Below, one piece after another: positions 1 through 8,400 of a stretch of DNA of 64,000 nucleotides. The translations under genes and the position numbers were made by a program. The stretch's first letter is position 1; every line of letters starts with the position of its first letter. Below the pieces are notes generated by a model, which made no database searches, was not told the DNA's origin, and worked only from the letters and a program-made list of their open reading frames with translations. The stretch is from Pseudomonas yamanorum (GTDB lineage: Bacteria > Pseudomonadota > Gammaproteobacteria > Pseudomonadales > Pseudomonadaceae), in contig NZ_LT629793.1 in NCBI RefSeq assembly GCF_900105735.1, positions 1,674,001-1,738,000 of the forward strand. Direction: 5' to 3'.

Positions 1-460
1 GCTCGTCGGTCACGCAATTGATGCGCTGGCCGTCGTGGCTGAAGCGGTACCAGTAGCACATGATCGCCGGGAACGCGGCGAGCAGGCGGTCGGTCACATC
101 GCGCTGCACGCTGAAGTCTTTCTCCGGCTCTATGTTGCCCAGGAACGAGCAACCGGTGCGCATCACGTCCATCGGATGGGCATCGGCGGGGATGCGCTCC
201 AGCACTTCTTTCAGCGCCTGGGGCAGGTCGCGCAACTTGCCAAGCTTGGCGGTGTAGGCGGCCAGTTCGGCTTTGGTCGGCAGTTCGCCGTAGAGCAGCA
301 GGTAGGCGACTTCTTCAAACTGCGCGTCGGCGGCGAGTTCGCGCACGTCGTAGCCACGGTAGGTCAAGCCGGCACCGGCCTGGCCCACGGTGGACAGTGC
401 GGTTTGCCCGGCAACCTGGCCACGCAGGCCAGCGCCACTGAGTACTTTTGCTTCGGCCAT
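1..460 (-). CDS. prpC: 2-methylcitrate synthase, N-terminal part (runs off the left edge)
   Basis: This gene condenses propionyl-CoA with oxaloacetate in the 2-methylcitrate cycle, in the cytoplasm. About 153 N-terminal residues are visible, beginning MAEAKVLSGAGLRGQVAG, with the citrate-synthase-type stretch TYRGYDVRELA and an RTGCSFLGNIEPE segment typical of PrpC. The start is the ATG at 460-458, preceded by a GGAGATAACC-like ribosome site. It lies 39 bases downstream of prpB on the same strand, so the two are probably co-transcribed from the GntR gene onward. The C-terminal catalytic half is outside the window. A housekeeping citrate synthase is the main alternative, but the prpB neighbour argues against it. 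Confidence 0.93.
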   Translation of the reverse strand, partial: MAEAKVLSGAGLRGQVAGQTALSTVGQAGAGLTYRGYDVRELAADAQFEEVAYLLLYGELPTKAELAAYTAKLGKLRDLPQALKEVLERIPADAHPMDVMRTGCSFLGNIEPEKDFSVQRDVTDRLLAAFPAIMCYWYRFSHDGQRINCVTDE

Positions 461-499
461 GGTTATCTCCAATCTTGTAGTTATTAGTGAGCGCTCGCG

Positions 500-1393
500 T
501 TACTTCTTGGCGGCGAACAGCGCGTCGAGCTTCTGCTCGAAGGTGTGGTAGTCGATGCGGTCGTAAAGCTCCATGCGGGTTTGCATGGTGTCGATCACGT
601 TCTGCTGGGTGCCGTCGCGACGGATCGCGGTGTAGACGTTCTCGGCGGCCTTGTTCATGGCGCGGAAGGCCGAGAGCGGGTACAGGACGATGGAAACATC
701 CGCAGATTTCAGTTGATCGACTGTGTAGAGAGGCGTTGCACCGAATTCGGTGATGTTGGCCAGGATCGGCGCTTTCACGCGGGAGGCGAACAGTTTGTAC
801 ATCTCAAGCTCAGTGATGGCCTCCGGGAAGACCATGTCGGCGCCGGCCTCGATGCAGGCGGCCGCACGTTCCAGGGCGGACTCCAAACCTTCCACGGCCA
901 GTGCGTCGGTACGGGCCATGATCACGAAACTGTCATCGGTGCGCGCATCCACGGCGGCCTTGATGCGGTCGACCATTTCCTGCTGGGACACGATTTCTTT
1001 ATTCGGACGATGACCGCAGCGCTTGGCGCCCACCTGGTCTTCAATATGGATCGCCGCCGCGCCGAACTTGATCATCGACTTGACGGTGCGCGCGACGTTG
1101 AACGCCGAGGAGCCAAAACCGGTGTCCACGTCCACCAACAGCGGCAGGTCGCACACGTCGGTGATGCGGCGCACGTCGGTCAGCACGTCATCCAGGCCGG
1201 TGATGCCCAGGTCCGGCACGCCGAGGGAGCCGGCAGCCACCCCGCCACCCGACAGGTAGATCGCCTTGAAACCGGCACGCTTGGCCAGCAGCGCGTGGTT
1301 GGCGTTGATCGCGCCGACAACCTGCAATGGGTGCTCGCTGGCCACGGCGTCACGGAAACGTTGGCCTGGAGTAGTGTTGTTATTGGAACTCAT
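500..1393 (-). CDS. prpB: 2-methylisocitrate lyase
   Basis: PrpB cleaves 2-methylisocitrate to pyruvate and succinate, the last step of propionate breakdown by the 2-methylcitrate cycle. The 297-residue length is normal for the family. The isocitrate-lyase/PEP-mutase superfamily signature KRCGH is present at residues 124-128, so the catalytic cysteine is intact, and the metal-binding DVDTGFG stretch lies near residues 88-94. Its ATG overlaps the TGA of the upstream GntR gene by four bases (ATGA), which points to translational coupling. prpC follows 39 bases downstream. Confidence 0.96.
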   Translation of the reverse strand: MSSNNNTTPGQRFRDAVASEHPLQVVGAINANHALLAKRAGFKAIYLSGGGVAAGSLGVPDLGITGLDDVLTDVRRITDVCDLPLLVDVDTGFGSSAFNVARTVKSMIKFGAAAIHIEDQVGAKRCGHRPNKEIVSQQEMVDRIKAAVDARTDDSFVIMARTDALAVEGLESALERAAACIEAGADMVFPEAITELEMYKLFASRVKAPILANITEFGATPLYTVDQLKSADVSIVLYPLSAFRAMNKAAENVYTAIRRDGTQQNVIDTMQTRMELYDRIDYHTFEQKLDALFAAKK

Positions 1394-2103
1394 GACTCAC
1401 CTCGTGATTGGGGAGCGCCGTCCGGGAAGTGACGGGCAATGTTGCGTTTGGAAGCGCCGATATGGCGGCGCATCAACAACTCGGCCAGTTCACCGTCGCG
1501 ATCGGCAATCGCGTCAAGAATGCGGTGATGCTCGGCAAAGGCCTGGCGTGGACGATTGGGGGTGGCGGAGAACTGGATGCGGTACATGCGCACCAACTGA
1601 TACAGCTCGCCGCACAACATTTGGGTCAGGGTGCGGTTACCGGCGCCTTGAATTATCCGGTAATGAAAATCGAAGTCGCCTTCCTGCTGGTAGTAGCCGA
1701 CACCGGCCTGGAAGGCCGCGTCGCGTTCGTGGGTGTGCAGCACCTGGCGCAACTCTTCGATCTCGGCGTCGGTCATGCGCTCGGCGGCCAGGCGACAGGC
1801 CATGCCTTCCAGGGATTCGCGGATTTCGTAGAGTTCGATCAGCTCTTCATGGCTCAAGGACACTACTCGCGCGCCCACATGGGGGATGCGCACCAGCAGG
1901 CGCTGGCCTTCCAGGCGGTGGATCGCCTCACGCAGCGGGCCGCGGCTGATGCCGTAGGTGCGCGCCAGTTCCGGCTCGGAGATCTTGCTGCCGGGGGCGA
2001 TCTCGCCCTTGACGATGGCGGCCTGGATACGCCGGAAGACGTTCTCCGACATGGTCTGGGAATCGTCTGACGCTATCACTGGGGTTTCCAGTTGATCCAG
2101 CAT
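1390..2103 (-). CDS. GntR-family (FCD subfamily) regulator of the prp operon
   Basis: A cytoplasmic one-component transcription regulator of 237 residues. The N-terminal winged helix-turn-helix is seen in [19 protein letters not shown] followed by [14 protein letters not shown]. The rest is an FCD-type helical ligand domain. I chose the ATG at 2103 (MLDQLETPV) rather than an upstream in-frame start at 2145, because the upstream extension has no family resemblance and would run through an apparent operator. The gene heads the prp cluster and overlaps prpB by ATGA. A perfect palindrome upstream and a copy over the start codon suggest it represses itself and prpBC. The effector is probably 2-methylcitrate or a related intermediate; that is inference from context. 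Confidence 0.9.
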   Translation of the reverse strand: MLDQLETPVIASDDSQTMSENVFRRIQAAIVKGEIAPGSKISEPELARTYGISRGPLREAIHRLEGQRLLVRIPHVGARVVSLSHEELIELYEIRESLEGMACRLAAERMTDAEIEELRQVLHTHERDAAFQAGVGYYQQEGDFDFHYRIIQGAGNRTLTQMLCGELYQLVRMYRIQFSATPNRPRQAFAEHHRILDAIADRDGELAELLMRRHIGASKRNIARHFPDGAPQSRGES

Positions 2104-2113
2104 ATTGTCGACA
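2101..2113. promoter_or_regulatory. Putative GntR operator copy over the start codon
   Basis: The 13 bases CATATTGTCGACA include the complement of the regulator's own ATG and contain the palindrome TGTCGACA. The same 13 bases recur at 2174-2186. Binding here would cover the initiation region of the GntR gene. The TTGTCGACA core fits the TnGT...ACnA pattern typical of FCD-type GntR operators. Confidence 0.55.
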
Positions 2114-2173
2114 CCTTTAAAAGCAATGCCGCAAAAACTAGCCAATCAGCCCCTAATAGTCAAAGAATAAATA

Positions 2174-2188
2174 CATATTGTCGACAAT
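2174..2188. promoter_or_regulatory. Putative GntR operator upstream of the prp operon
   Basis: CATATTGTCGACAAT contains the perfect 12-base palindrome ATTGTCGACAAT at 2177-2188. It lies 73 bases from the matching copy at 2101, close to seven DNA turns, so both sites would face the same side of the helix. It sits in the intergenic region between the GntR gene and the divergent plus-strand gene at 2376. Confidence 0.65.
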
Positions 2189-2375
2189 CGTCTAATAACC
2201 CACCTTGCACCCTATCAGGGCATGGCCGGCTGCCAGCGCTGGCGCAAGAAAACCTTCATGTTAGAATGCCGGCCACTTTTGCCTCACATCCCTGGATGAA
2301 AAGGCGCACGAGGGAGCTTGCGCAGCAATGCCAGTCGCCTTGAATTGAACATCGCACTGCACCGCGTCAGGATTT

Positions 2376-2909
2376 ATGAGACTCAAGCCCTTCCCCCTTT
2401 TGCTTCTACTGCTTATGCCGGGCCTTGGCGTTGCTGCCGAGAAGACCGTGTATGGGCTCAATGAATACGCCAAGTTGGCCGGCATTGACCTGGAAGTGGC
2501 CGCCAAACTCGACACCGGCGCCAAGACTGCGTCCTTGAGCGCCCGCGACATCAAGCGTTTCAAGCGCAACGGTGAATCCTGGGTGCGTTTCTACCTGGCC
2601 ATCGACACCGCACATTCCCACCCCATCGAGCGTCCCCTGGCCCGCGTGAGCAAGATCAAGCGCCGCGCCGGTGACTACGACCCCGATGAAGACAAGAACT
2701 ACACCGCCCGTCCAGTGATTGCCCTGGACATCTGCATGGGCACCGCTTTACGCAGTATCGAAGTGAACTTGACTGACCGCAGCGCCTTCCAATACCCGCT
2801 GCTGATCGGCTCCGAAGCGCTGAAACGCTTTGATGCGCTGGTCGACCCCAGTCTTAAATACGCGGCGGGCAAACCTGCCTGCGCCACCGACGCTCATACC
2901 GCTGAGTAA
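2376..2909 (+). CDS. Retropepsin-like (RimB / 'ATP-dependent zinc protease' family) secreted protein
   Basis: A 177-residue protein with an N-terminal signal peptide (hydrophobic run at residues 5-20, probable cleavage after GVA). The mature part belongs to the family historically labelled ATP-dependent zinc protease, now recognised as retropepsin-like. The sequence AKLDTGAKTASLSA shows the aspartic protease D-T-G-A motif at 46-49. A TARPVIALDICM segment and a LLIGSEALKRFDALVDPS segment follow the family pattern. It is 5 bases upstream of a membrane protein and then an ATP-grasp ligase, the arrangement known for this family. The substrate is unknown. A periplasmic location is inferred from the signal peptide. 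Confidence 0.8.
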   Translation: MRLKPFPLLLLLLMPGLGVAAEKTVYGLNEYAKLAGIDLEVAAKLDTGAKTASLSARDIKRFKRNGESWVRFYLAIDTAHSHPIERPLARVSKIKRRAGDYDPDEDKNYTARPVIALDICMGTALRSIEVNLTDRSAFQYPLLIGSEALKRFDALVDPSLKYAAGKPACATDAHTAE

Positions 2910-2914
2910 TTTGA

Positions 2915-4447
2915 ATGCGCTCTCTTAATCTGCACCTGAAAATCCTGATCGCCGTTTTGGTGGTATTGGGCATTTCGGTCACCGCCTATCAGATTTTCGT
3001 GCTGGGGATTCCCGTCACCGAGGACGCCACCGACGACCTGTGGAACATCGACGCCAAGGTCGAGTTCGTCGCCAGTGCCAAGGACCCGGTGAAAATCCAG
3101 ATGTTCGTGCCGCCCCTGAGCCGCGACTTCGTCAGCCTGAACGAAAGCTTCATCTCGAATAACTATGGCGTCAGCGTCAATCGCCTCGACGGCAACCGCA
3201 AGGTCACCTGGTCGGCCCGCCGGGCCAAGGGCAACCAGACCCTCTACTACCGCCTGGTACTGACCAAGCGCTACAGTGGTGAAAAGGTCAAGATCAAGGG
3301 CCCGACCTTCCGCGACAGCATCGCCGTCGAAGGCCCGGAAAAGATTGCCGCCGAAGCCCTGCTGGCGCCGATTCGCCAGCACTCGGCCGACGTCGAGACC
3401 TTCATCAGCGAAGCCATCAAGCGCACCAACAACCTCAGTGACGACAACGTGAAGCTGCTGCTGGCAGGCGACCCGTCGACGCCGCACAAGGCCAAGATCG
3501 TCGAGCTGCTGCTGTCCATCGCCCACGTGCCGGTGGAAAAGGTGCACACCATCCGCCTGGTGGCCGACCAGCCGCAAACCCCGGAACTCTGGCTGCGCAG
3601 CTTCAATGGCAATGACTGGCTGTACTTCAACCCCGATACCGGCGAACAAGGCCTGCCGGCTGACCGCCTGCTGTGGTGGACCGGCGATGAAAACCTGATC
3701 ACCGTCGATGGCGGCAAAAAGGCCATGGTGACCTTCAGCCTCAATAACAGCGAAATGAACGCGATTCGCCTGGCTAAGCTGACGGACGAAAACACCGACG
3801 CCAACTTCCTCGAATACTCGCTGTACGGCCTGCCGCTGCAAACCCAGCAGACCTTCATGATCATGGTGATGATCCCGATTGGCGTGCTGGTGATCCTGAT
3901 CCTGCGCAACCTGATCGGCCTGCAGACCCTCGGCACGTTCACGCCCGTGCTGATTGCCCTGGCGTTCCGCGAGACGCAGCTGGGCTTCGGGATTGTGCTG
4001 TTCACCATTATTACGGCACTGGGGCTATCGCTTCGGTCTTACCTGGAACACTTGAAGCTGCAGATGCTGCCGAGGCTCTCGGTGGTGCTGACCTTCGTGG
4101 TGGTGCTGATCGCGGCCATCAGCCTGTTCAGCCACAAGCTGGGCCTGGAGCGCGGGCTGTCGGTGGCGCTGTTCCCGATGGTGATCCTGACCATGACCAT
4201 CGAACGCCTGTCGATCACCTGGGAAGAACGCGGTGGCGGCCATGCGATGAAAGTCGCGATCGGTACGCTGTTCGCCGCATCCCTGGCCCACATCATCATG
4301 AGCGTGCCGGAGCTGATCTACTTCGTATTCACCTTCCCGGCGATCCTGTTGATCCTGGTGGGTTTCATGCTGGCCATGGGTCGTTATCGCGGTTACCGCC
4401 TCACCGAACTGGTACGTTTCAAGGCCTTCCTCAAGGCTGACTCGTAA
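2915..4447 (+). CDS. Membrane protein with inactive transglutaminase-like domain and C-terminal 7-TM module
   Basis: A 510-residue inner-membrane protein. There is one membrane helix near residues 9-27, then a large soluble region of roughly 280 residues that belongs to the inactive transglutaminase-like family. From about residue 310 there is a block of hydrophobic helices (for example MIMVMIPIGVLVILIL) forming the seven-transmembrane module. The start follows the protease gene by 5 bases, and the stop overlaps the next ATG (TAATG), so the three genes form one operon. Comparative work on ATP-grasp amidoligases describes this triad. Its physiological role here is not shown by the sequence; cell-envelope peptide handling is plausible. 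Confidence 0.8.
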   Translation: MRSLNLHLKILIAVLVVLGISVTAYQIFVLGIPVTEDATDDLWNIDAKVEFVASAKDPVKIQMFVPPLSRDFVSLNESFISNNYGVSVNRLDGNRKVTWSARRAKGNQTLYYRLVLTKRYSGEKVKIKGPTFRDSIAVEGPEKIAAEALLAPIRQHSADVETFISEAIKRTNNLSDDNVKLLLAGDPSTPHKAKIVELLLSIAHVPVEKVHTIRLVADQPQTPELWLRSFNGNDWLYFNPDTGEQGLPADRLLWWTGDENLITVDGGKKAMVTFSLNNSEMNAIRLAKLTDENTDANFLEYSLYGLPLQTQQTFMIMVMIPIGVLVILILRNLIGLQTLGTFTPVLIALAFRETQLGFGIVLFTIITALGLSLRSYLEHLKLQMLPRLSVVLTFVVVLIAAISLFSHKLGLERGLSVALFPMVILTMTIERLSITWEERGGGHAMKVAIGTLFAASLAHIIMSVPELIYFVFTFPAILLILVGFMLAMGRYRGYRLTELVRFKAFLKADS

Positions 4448-5433
4448 TGTTCGGCTTCTGGAAGACCTGGAAGGCCCTGGAAGCGCGGGGGATCATGGGC
4501 ATCAATCGGCGTAATGCCGACTACGTGCTCAAGTACAACAAGCGCAGCCTGTATCCGATCGTGGATGACAAGATCATCACCAAGGAACGGGCCATGGCCG
4601 CCGGCATCCATGTACCGGAAATGTACGGGGTCATTTCCACCGAGAAGGAAATCGACAAGCTCGACGAGATCATCGGCGGGCGCAGCGACTTCGTGATCAA
4701 ACCCGCCCAGGGTGCCGGCGGTGACGGCATCCTGGTGATCGCCGACCGTTTTGAAGGGCGCTATCGCACCGTCTCCGGCAAGATCATCAGCCATGAAGAG
4801 ATCGAGCATCAGATTTCCAGCATCCTCACCGGCCTGTATTCCCTCGGTGGCCACCGTGACCGGGCGCTGATCGAATACCGGGTGGTGCCCGACCAGATTT
4901 TCAAAAGCATCAGCTACGAAGGCGTGCCGGACATCCGCATCATTGTGCTGATGGGCTATCCGGTAATGGCCATGCTGCGCTTGCCCACCCGCCAGTCCGG
5001 CGGCAAGGCCAACCTGCACCAGGGCGCGATTGGCGTCGGTGTCGACCTGGCCACCGGCCTGACCCTGCGCGGCACCTGGCTGAACAACATCATTACCAAG
5101 CACCCGGACACCACCAACGCGGTGGACGGCGTGCAACTGCCCAACTGGGACGGTTTCATGAAGCTCGCCGCCGGCTGCTACGAGCTGTGCGGTTTGGGTT
5201 ACATCGGCGTGGACATGGTGCTGGACCAGGAGAAAGGTCCGCTGATCCTGGAGCTTAACGCTCGCCCGGGGCTGAACATCCAGATCGCCAACGACTGCGG
5301 CCTGACCTTGCGCACCCATGCGGTGGAGGCTCGACTGGAAGAGCTGAAGGCCGCAGGCGTGACGGAAACGCCGGAAGAGCGGGTGAAGTTTGTGCAGGAG
5401 ATGTTTGGGCATATTCCGGCGGTCGAGGGATAA
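4447..5433 (+). CDS. Alpha-L-glutamate ligase-like ATP-grasp protein
   Basis: A 328-residue cytoplasmic ATP-grasp enzyme of the sugar-transferase/RimK-associated group. Visible features are the nucleotide-binding DFVIKPAQGAGGDGILVI segment, the acidic metal ligand region near GPLILELNARPGLN, and a GYIGVDMVLDQ strand. ATP-grasp ligases of this kind join an amino acid to a carboxylate with ATP. The substrate is unknown. The ATG overlaps the stop codon of the membrane protein (TAATG), so the two are likely translationally coupled. Together with the retropepsin-like gene they would make, export or trim a modified peptide; that last step is inference. Confidence 0.82.
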   Translation: MFGFWKTWKALEARGIMGINRRNADYVLKYNKRSLYPIVDDKIITKERAMAAGIHVPEMYGVISTEKEIDKLDEIIGGRSDFVIKPAQGAGGDGILVIADRFEGRYRTVSGKIISHEEIEHQISSILTGLYSLGGHRDRALIEYRVVPDQIFKSISYEGVPDIRIIVLMGYPVMAMLRLPTRQSGGKANLHQGAIGVGVDLATGLTLRGTWLNNIITKHPDTTNAVDGVQLPNWDGFMKLAAGCYELCGLGYIGVDMVLDQEKGPLILELNARPGLNIQIANDCGLTLRTHAVEARLEELKAAGVTETPEERVKFVQEMFGHIPAVEG

Positions 5434-5438
5434 ACCCA

Positions 5439-6779
5439 GTGACCTGCTCCGTACACCCGCTGCCCTACCGGGCCAACCCTGCCGAATACTTTGCAGCGAT
5501 CCGCCATGCCCCCGGCGCGGTGCTGCTGGACAGCGGCCGACCGGCTGCCGAGCGTGGTCGGTATGACCTGCTGAGCGCCTGGCCAGAGACGACACTGGCG
5601 GTACTGCCGGACGAAAGCGGCAGCGATTTTCTGCAACGCTTGCGGGAAAACCTGACGTTGCTGGGTGAAGCCACGATTCCTGCGCCCTACGATCTGCCGT
5701 TTGCCGGTGGCCTGATCGGTTACCTGAGCTATGACTTCGGTCGCCATCTTGAACAACTGCCGCACCTGGCCGTGGACGACCTGCACCTGCCGGATGCGCG
5801 GTTCGGCCTTTACGCCTGGGCCTTGATCAGCGATCACCAGGCGCAGACCAGCCAACTGGTGTTCCATCCCAAACTGGCGGAAAGCGAACGGCAACGCCTG
5901 ATCACCTTGTTTGGCCAGCCGGTCATCAGTGTATCGGCGGCCTTCAAGCTGCAAGGCCCAATGGCCCCGGACGTGACAGCCGACACCTACAAACACGCCC
6001 TCGCCCGCATCCAGGACTACATCCAGGCCGGTGACTGCTACCAGGTCAACTTTGCCCAACGCTTCCGCGCCCCGTGCGTCGGCGATCCGTGGGTGGCCTA
6101 CTGCGCCTTGCGCGAAGCCTGCCCGACGCCGTTTTCCGGGTTCCAGAGCCTGCCGGATGATGGCGCGGTATTGAGTTTATCGCCGGAGCGCTTCGTCAAA
6201 ATCAGCCAGCGCCAGGTGGAAACTCGCCCGATCAAAGGCACCCGGCCACGAGGTGCAACGCCTGCGGAAGATGCGGCCAACGCCGCTGAATTGCTGGCCA
6301 GCCCCAAGGATCGTGCCGAGAACCTGATGATCGTCGACCTGCTGCGCAACGACTTGGGCCGCACCTGCCGTACCGGCTCGGTGAAAGTGCCAGAGCTGTT
6401 CAGCCTCGAAAGCTATCCGAATGTGCATCACCTGGTCAGCAGCGTCACCGGTGAACTGGCAGACGACAAAGACGCCCTCGACCTGATCGCCGGCAGCTTC
6501 CCCGGCGGCTCGATCACCGGCGCACCGAAGATCCGCGCGATGCAGATCATCGACGAACTGGAGCCGACCCGACGCGGCTTGTATTGCGGTTCGTTGTTAT
6601 ACCTGGACGTGCGCGGCGAGATGGACAGCTCCATCGCGATCCGCAGCCTGCTGGTCAAGGATGGGCAGGTGTGCTGCTGGGGCGGCGGCGGGATTGTCGC
6701 TGACTCGGAGTGGCAGGCGGAGTACCAGGAGTCGATGACCAAGGTGCGGGTGTTGTTACAAACCTTGGAAAGCCTGTAG
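5439..6779 (+). CDS. pabB: Aminodeoxychorismate synthase component I
   Basis: PabB aminates chorismate, with ammonia from PabA, to 4-amino-4-deoxychorismate for folate synthesis. The 446-residue length is typical. Signatures of the chorismate-utilising family are ETRPIKGTRPRGATPAED, the VDLLRNDLGR stretch and FPGGSITGAPKIRAM. The PIKGTRPRG context, with lysine rather than alanine, distinguishes PabB from anthranilate synthase TrpE. The predicted start is the GTG at 5439, 5 bases after the ATP-grasp gene; its ribosome site is weak. No pabA is nearby. A large composite hairpin follows the gene. Confidence 0.92.
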   Translation: MTCSVHPLPYRANPAEYFAAIRHAPGAVLLDSGRPAAERGRYDLLSAWPETTLAVLPDESGSDFLQRLRENLTLLGEATIPAPYDLPFAGGLIGYLSYDFGRHLEQLPHLAVDDLHLPDARFGLYAWALISDHQAQTSQLVFHPKLAESERQRLITLFGQPVISVSAAFKLQGPMAPDVTADTYKHALARIQDYIQAGDCYQVNFAQRFRAPCVGDPWVAYCALREACPTPFSGFQSLPDDGAVLSLSPERFVKISQRQVETRPIKGTRPRGATPAEDAANAAELLASPKDRAENLMIVDLLRNDLGRTCRTGSVKVPELFSLESYPNVHHLVSSVTGELADDKDALDLIAGSFPGGSITGAPKIRAMQIIDELEPTRRGLYCGSLLYLDVRGEMDSSIAIRSLLVKDGQVCCWGGGGIVADSEWQAEYQESMTKVRVLLQTLESL

Positions 6780-6846
6780 CACGCAGCCCCTCCCTGGCTC
6801 TGCGACGAGGAGCCAAGCAGCAGAAAAGACCTGAATCAGTACCGAA

Positions 6847-6894
6847 GTGGACGGAGCTGAAGTCGGACGATAGCGTCCGGCTTCAACCGTCCAC
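6847..6894. repeat. Composite hairpin between pabB and the toxin-antitoxin pair
   Basis: Arms GTGGACGG (6847-6854) and CCGTCCAC (6887-6894) enclose a second stem, GAAGTCGGACG (6859-6869) and CGTCCGGCTTC (6874-6884), with a four-base loop. There is no T-run after it, so it is not a convincing intrinsic terminator. It could act as an mRNA end-protecting structure, a repeat element, or a leftover of the event that brought in higBA. Confidence 0.6.
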
Positions 6895-6954
6895 CAGCCG
6901 TCTGTGAAGGATCACATGAAACGACTGCCTACTTGTCAGGAAAGATTTCCGAGA

Positions 6955-6999
6955 TTGCATCTGCCCTTAACCACACCTATTATCTCCCAAATTGGGAGG
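6955..6999 (+). promoter_or_regulatory. higBA promoter and operator
   Basis: TTGCAT (6955-6960) and TATTAT (6978-6983) with a 17-base spacer give a good sigma-70 promoter. Directly after it, CTCCCAA-A-TTGGGAG (6984-6998) is a perfect 7-base-arm inverted repeat. The right arm contains the Shine-Dalgarno GGAGG for the toxin start at 7008. A HigA or HigBA complex bound here would block both transcription start and ribosome site. Confidence 0.65.
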
Positions 7000-7007
7000 T
7001 TGCAGGA

Positions 7008-7310
7008 ATGCGGATAATCGCTCTGTCTGCCTGGCGAATATTCTGGGAAAGCCAACCCGGTTACAGGGATGCCAAAACGCCGCTGGTCGAGCTGTATCGC
7101 CATATGGAAAAAGCCGTCTACCCGACACCACAAGCCCTCAAAGCAGAGCTAAGGACAGCGAGCATCCTCAAAGGGGGCAGGGCTGTATTCAACATAGGCG
7201 GCAACAAGTATCGAGTGATCATGGCGATCAATTATCAGCGACAGCTTGCGTTCATACGCTTCGTGGGGACCCACGCGCAGTACGATCAGATCAATGCGGA
7301 GACCGTGTGA
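7008..7310 (+). CDS. higB: HigB-type mRNA interferase toxin
   Basis: A 100-residue RelE/ParE-superfamily toxin of the HigB_toxin group, expected to cleave mRNA on the ribosome. The segment KGGRAVFNIGGNKYRVIMAINYQRQLAFIRFVGTH is not reproduced in full here, but its key parts NKYRVIM and RFVGTH (near residues 66-89) are typical of the family. I use the ATG at 7008 rather than the upstream in-frame start at 6933, because GGAGG lies 8 bases before it and the upstream stretch is promoter. The stop overlaps the antitoxin ATG (TGATG). Toxin before antitoxin is the usual HigBA order. The insertion between pabB and thrH suggests acquisition. Confidence 0.88.
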   Translation: MRIIALSAWRIFWESQPGYRDAKTPLVELYRHMEKAVYPTPQALKAELRTASILKGGRAVFNIGGNKYRVIMAINYQRQLAFIRFVGTHAQYDQINAETV

Positions 7311-7666
7311 TGAACATCAAACCTATTCATTCCCAGGAAGACCTGAACGCTGCGCTCGCGCGCGTCGAGCAGCTTTGGGAAGCGGAAATCGGCTCGCCTG
7401 AGGGTGACGAGCTGGAAATTCTCGCAATACTTATCGAAAAGTACGAAGCAGAGCATTACCCAATGCCGCCTTCAGATCCCGTAGAAGCAATTAAATTTCG
7501 AATGGAGCAACTAGGCCTGACCGCCCGTGACCTGGAGCCTTTCATAGGTCCGAGCGGGCGGGTTTCTGAAGTGCTGAACCACAAGCGCAAACTGAGCTTG
7601 TCCATGATCAAACGCCTGCATGAAGGCTTGCGCATTCCTTATGAGAGTTTGCTGGCAGGGGTCTAG
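7310..7666 (+). CDS. higA: HigA-type antitoxin with XRE helix-turn-helix
   Basis: A 118-residue antitoxin. The N-terminal half is acidic and helical (PIHSQEDLNAALARVEQLW). The C-terminal half contains an XRE-type helix-turn-helix: LGLTARDLEPFIGPSGRVS then EVLNHKRKLSLSMIKRLHEGL. The start at 7310 overlaps the toxin stop codon, so expression is coupled. By family knowledge it neutralises HigB and represses the shared promoter at the inverted repeat 6984-6998. Confidence 0.88.
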   Translation: MNIKPIHSQEDLNAALARVEQLWEAEIGSPEGDELEILAILIEKYEAEHYPMPPSDPVEAIKFRMEQLGLTARDLEPFIGPSGRVSEVLNHKRKLSLSMIKRLHEGLRIPYESLLAGV

Positions 7667-7690
7667 GCGGTGCAGTGGCCACACCGGCCC

Positions 7691-7758
7691 CATCGCGGGC
7701 AAGCCCGGCTCCCACACGGGAGCGCGGTCAACATGTGGGAGCTGGCTTGCCTGCGATG
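7691..7758. repeat. REPIN (inverted pair of REP sequences)
   Basis: CATCGCGGGCAAGCCCGGCT then CCCACA at 7691-7716 faces TGTGGGAGCTGGCTTGCCTG then CGATG at 7734-7758. This is the common REP motif of fluorescent pseudomonads in inverted pair form. It lies between higA and the thrH stop. Confidence 0.85.
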
Positions 7759-7782
7759 AAGGCGTCAGCCACGCCAAATAAC

Positions 7783-8400
7783 TTACAGGCTCAACGAACG
7801 ATTCGACGCCTTGATGAACTCCTTCTTCAAATCCTCAAACGTATGCACCGCCGGGAACTGCGGGAACTCGCGAATCACGTTCTCCGGCGCATGGAACAGG
7901 ATCCCACGGTCCGCTTCACCGAGCATGGTGGTGTCGTTGTAGGAGTCGCCAGCGGCAATCACTCGGTAGTACAAGGTCTTGAAGGCCAGCACCGACTGAC
8001 GCTTGGGATCTTTCTGACGCAGTTGGTAGCTCACCACCCGGTCGTTCTCGTCGGTGATCAACCGGTGGCACAGCAAGGTCGGGAAGCCCAGTTGACGCAT
8101 CAGCGGCTGGGAGAACTCATAGAACGTGTCCGACAGGATCACCACCTGGAAGCGCTCGCGCAGCCAGTTGACGAACTCGATGGCGCCGTCCAGTGGCTTG
8201 AGGGTGGCGATCACTTCCTGGATGTCCGAGAGCTTCAGCCCATGCTCATCAAGAATGCGCAGGCGCTGTTTCATCAGCACGTCGTAGTCGGGAATGTCCC
8301 GGGTGGTGGCCCGCAAGGATTCAATACCGGTTTTTTCGGCGAAGGCGATCCAGATTTCCGGGACCAGTACGCCTTCCAGGTCGAGACAGGCAATTTCCAC
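7783..8400 (-). CDS. thrH: Phosphoserine phosphatase / homoserine phosphotransferase ThrH
   Basis: ThrH is a HAD-superfamily enzyme that dephosphorylates phosphoserine and can transfer the phosphate to homoserine. The HAD motif I reads CLDLEGVLVPE, the DLE form characteristic of ThrH rather than the DxD of SerB. Motif II is VVILSDTFYEF and motif III is AAGDSYNDTTML. I take the GTG at 8400 as start, which gives 205 residues as known for ThrH, with a GGGAG ribosome site six bases upstream. The longer in-frame start at 8439 adds 13 residues with no similarity. It is divergent from cysH. Confidence 0.93.
   Translation of the reverse strand: MEIACLDLEGVLVPEIWIAFAEKTGIESLRATTRDIPDYDVLMKQRLRILDEHGLKLSDIQEVIATLKPLDGAIEFVNWLRERFQVVILSDTFYEFSQPLMRQLGFPTLLCHRLITDENDRVVSYQLRQKDPKRQSVLAFKTLYYRVIAAGDSYNDTTMLGEADRGILFHAPENVIREFPQFPAVHTFEDLKKEFIKASNRSLSL

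Noticed and set aside
545..1432. A 295-codon plus-strand frame over prpB
   Set aside because: It mirrors prpB on the other strand; prpB has clear catalytic motifs.
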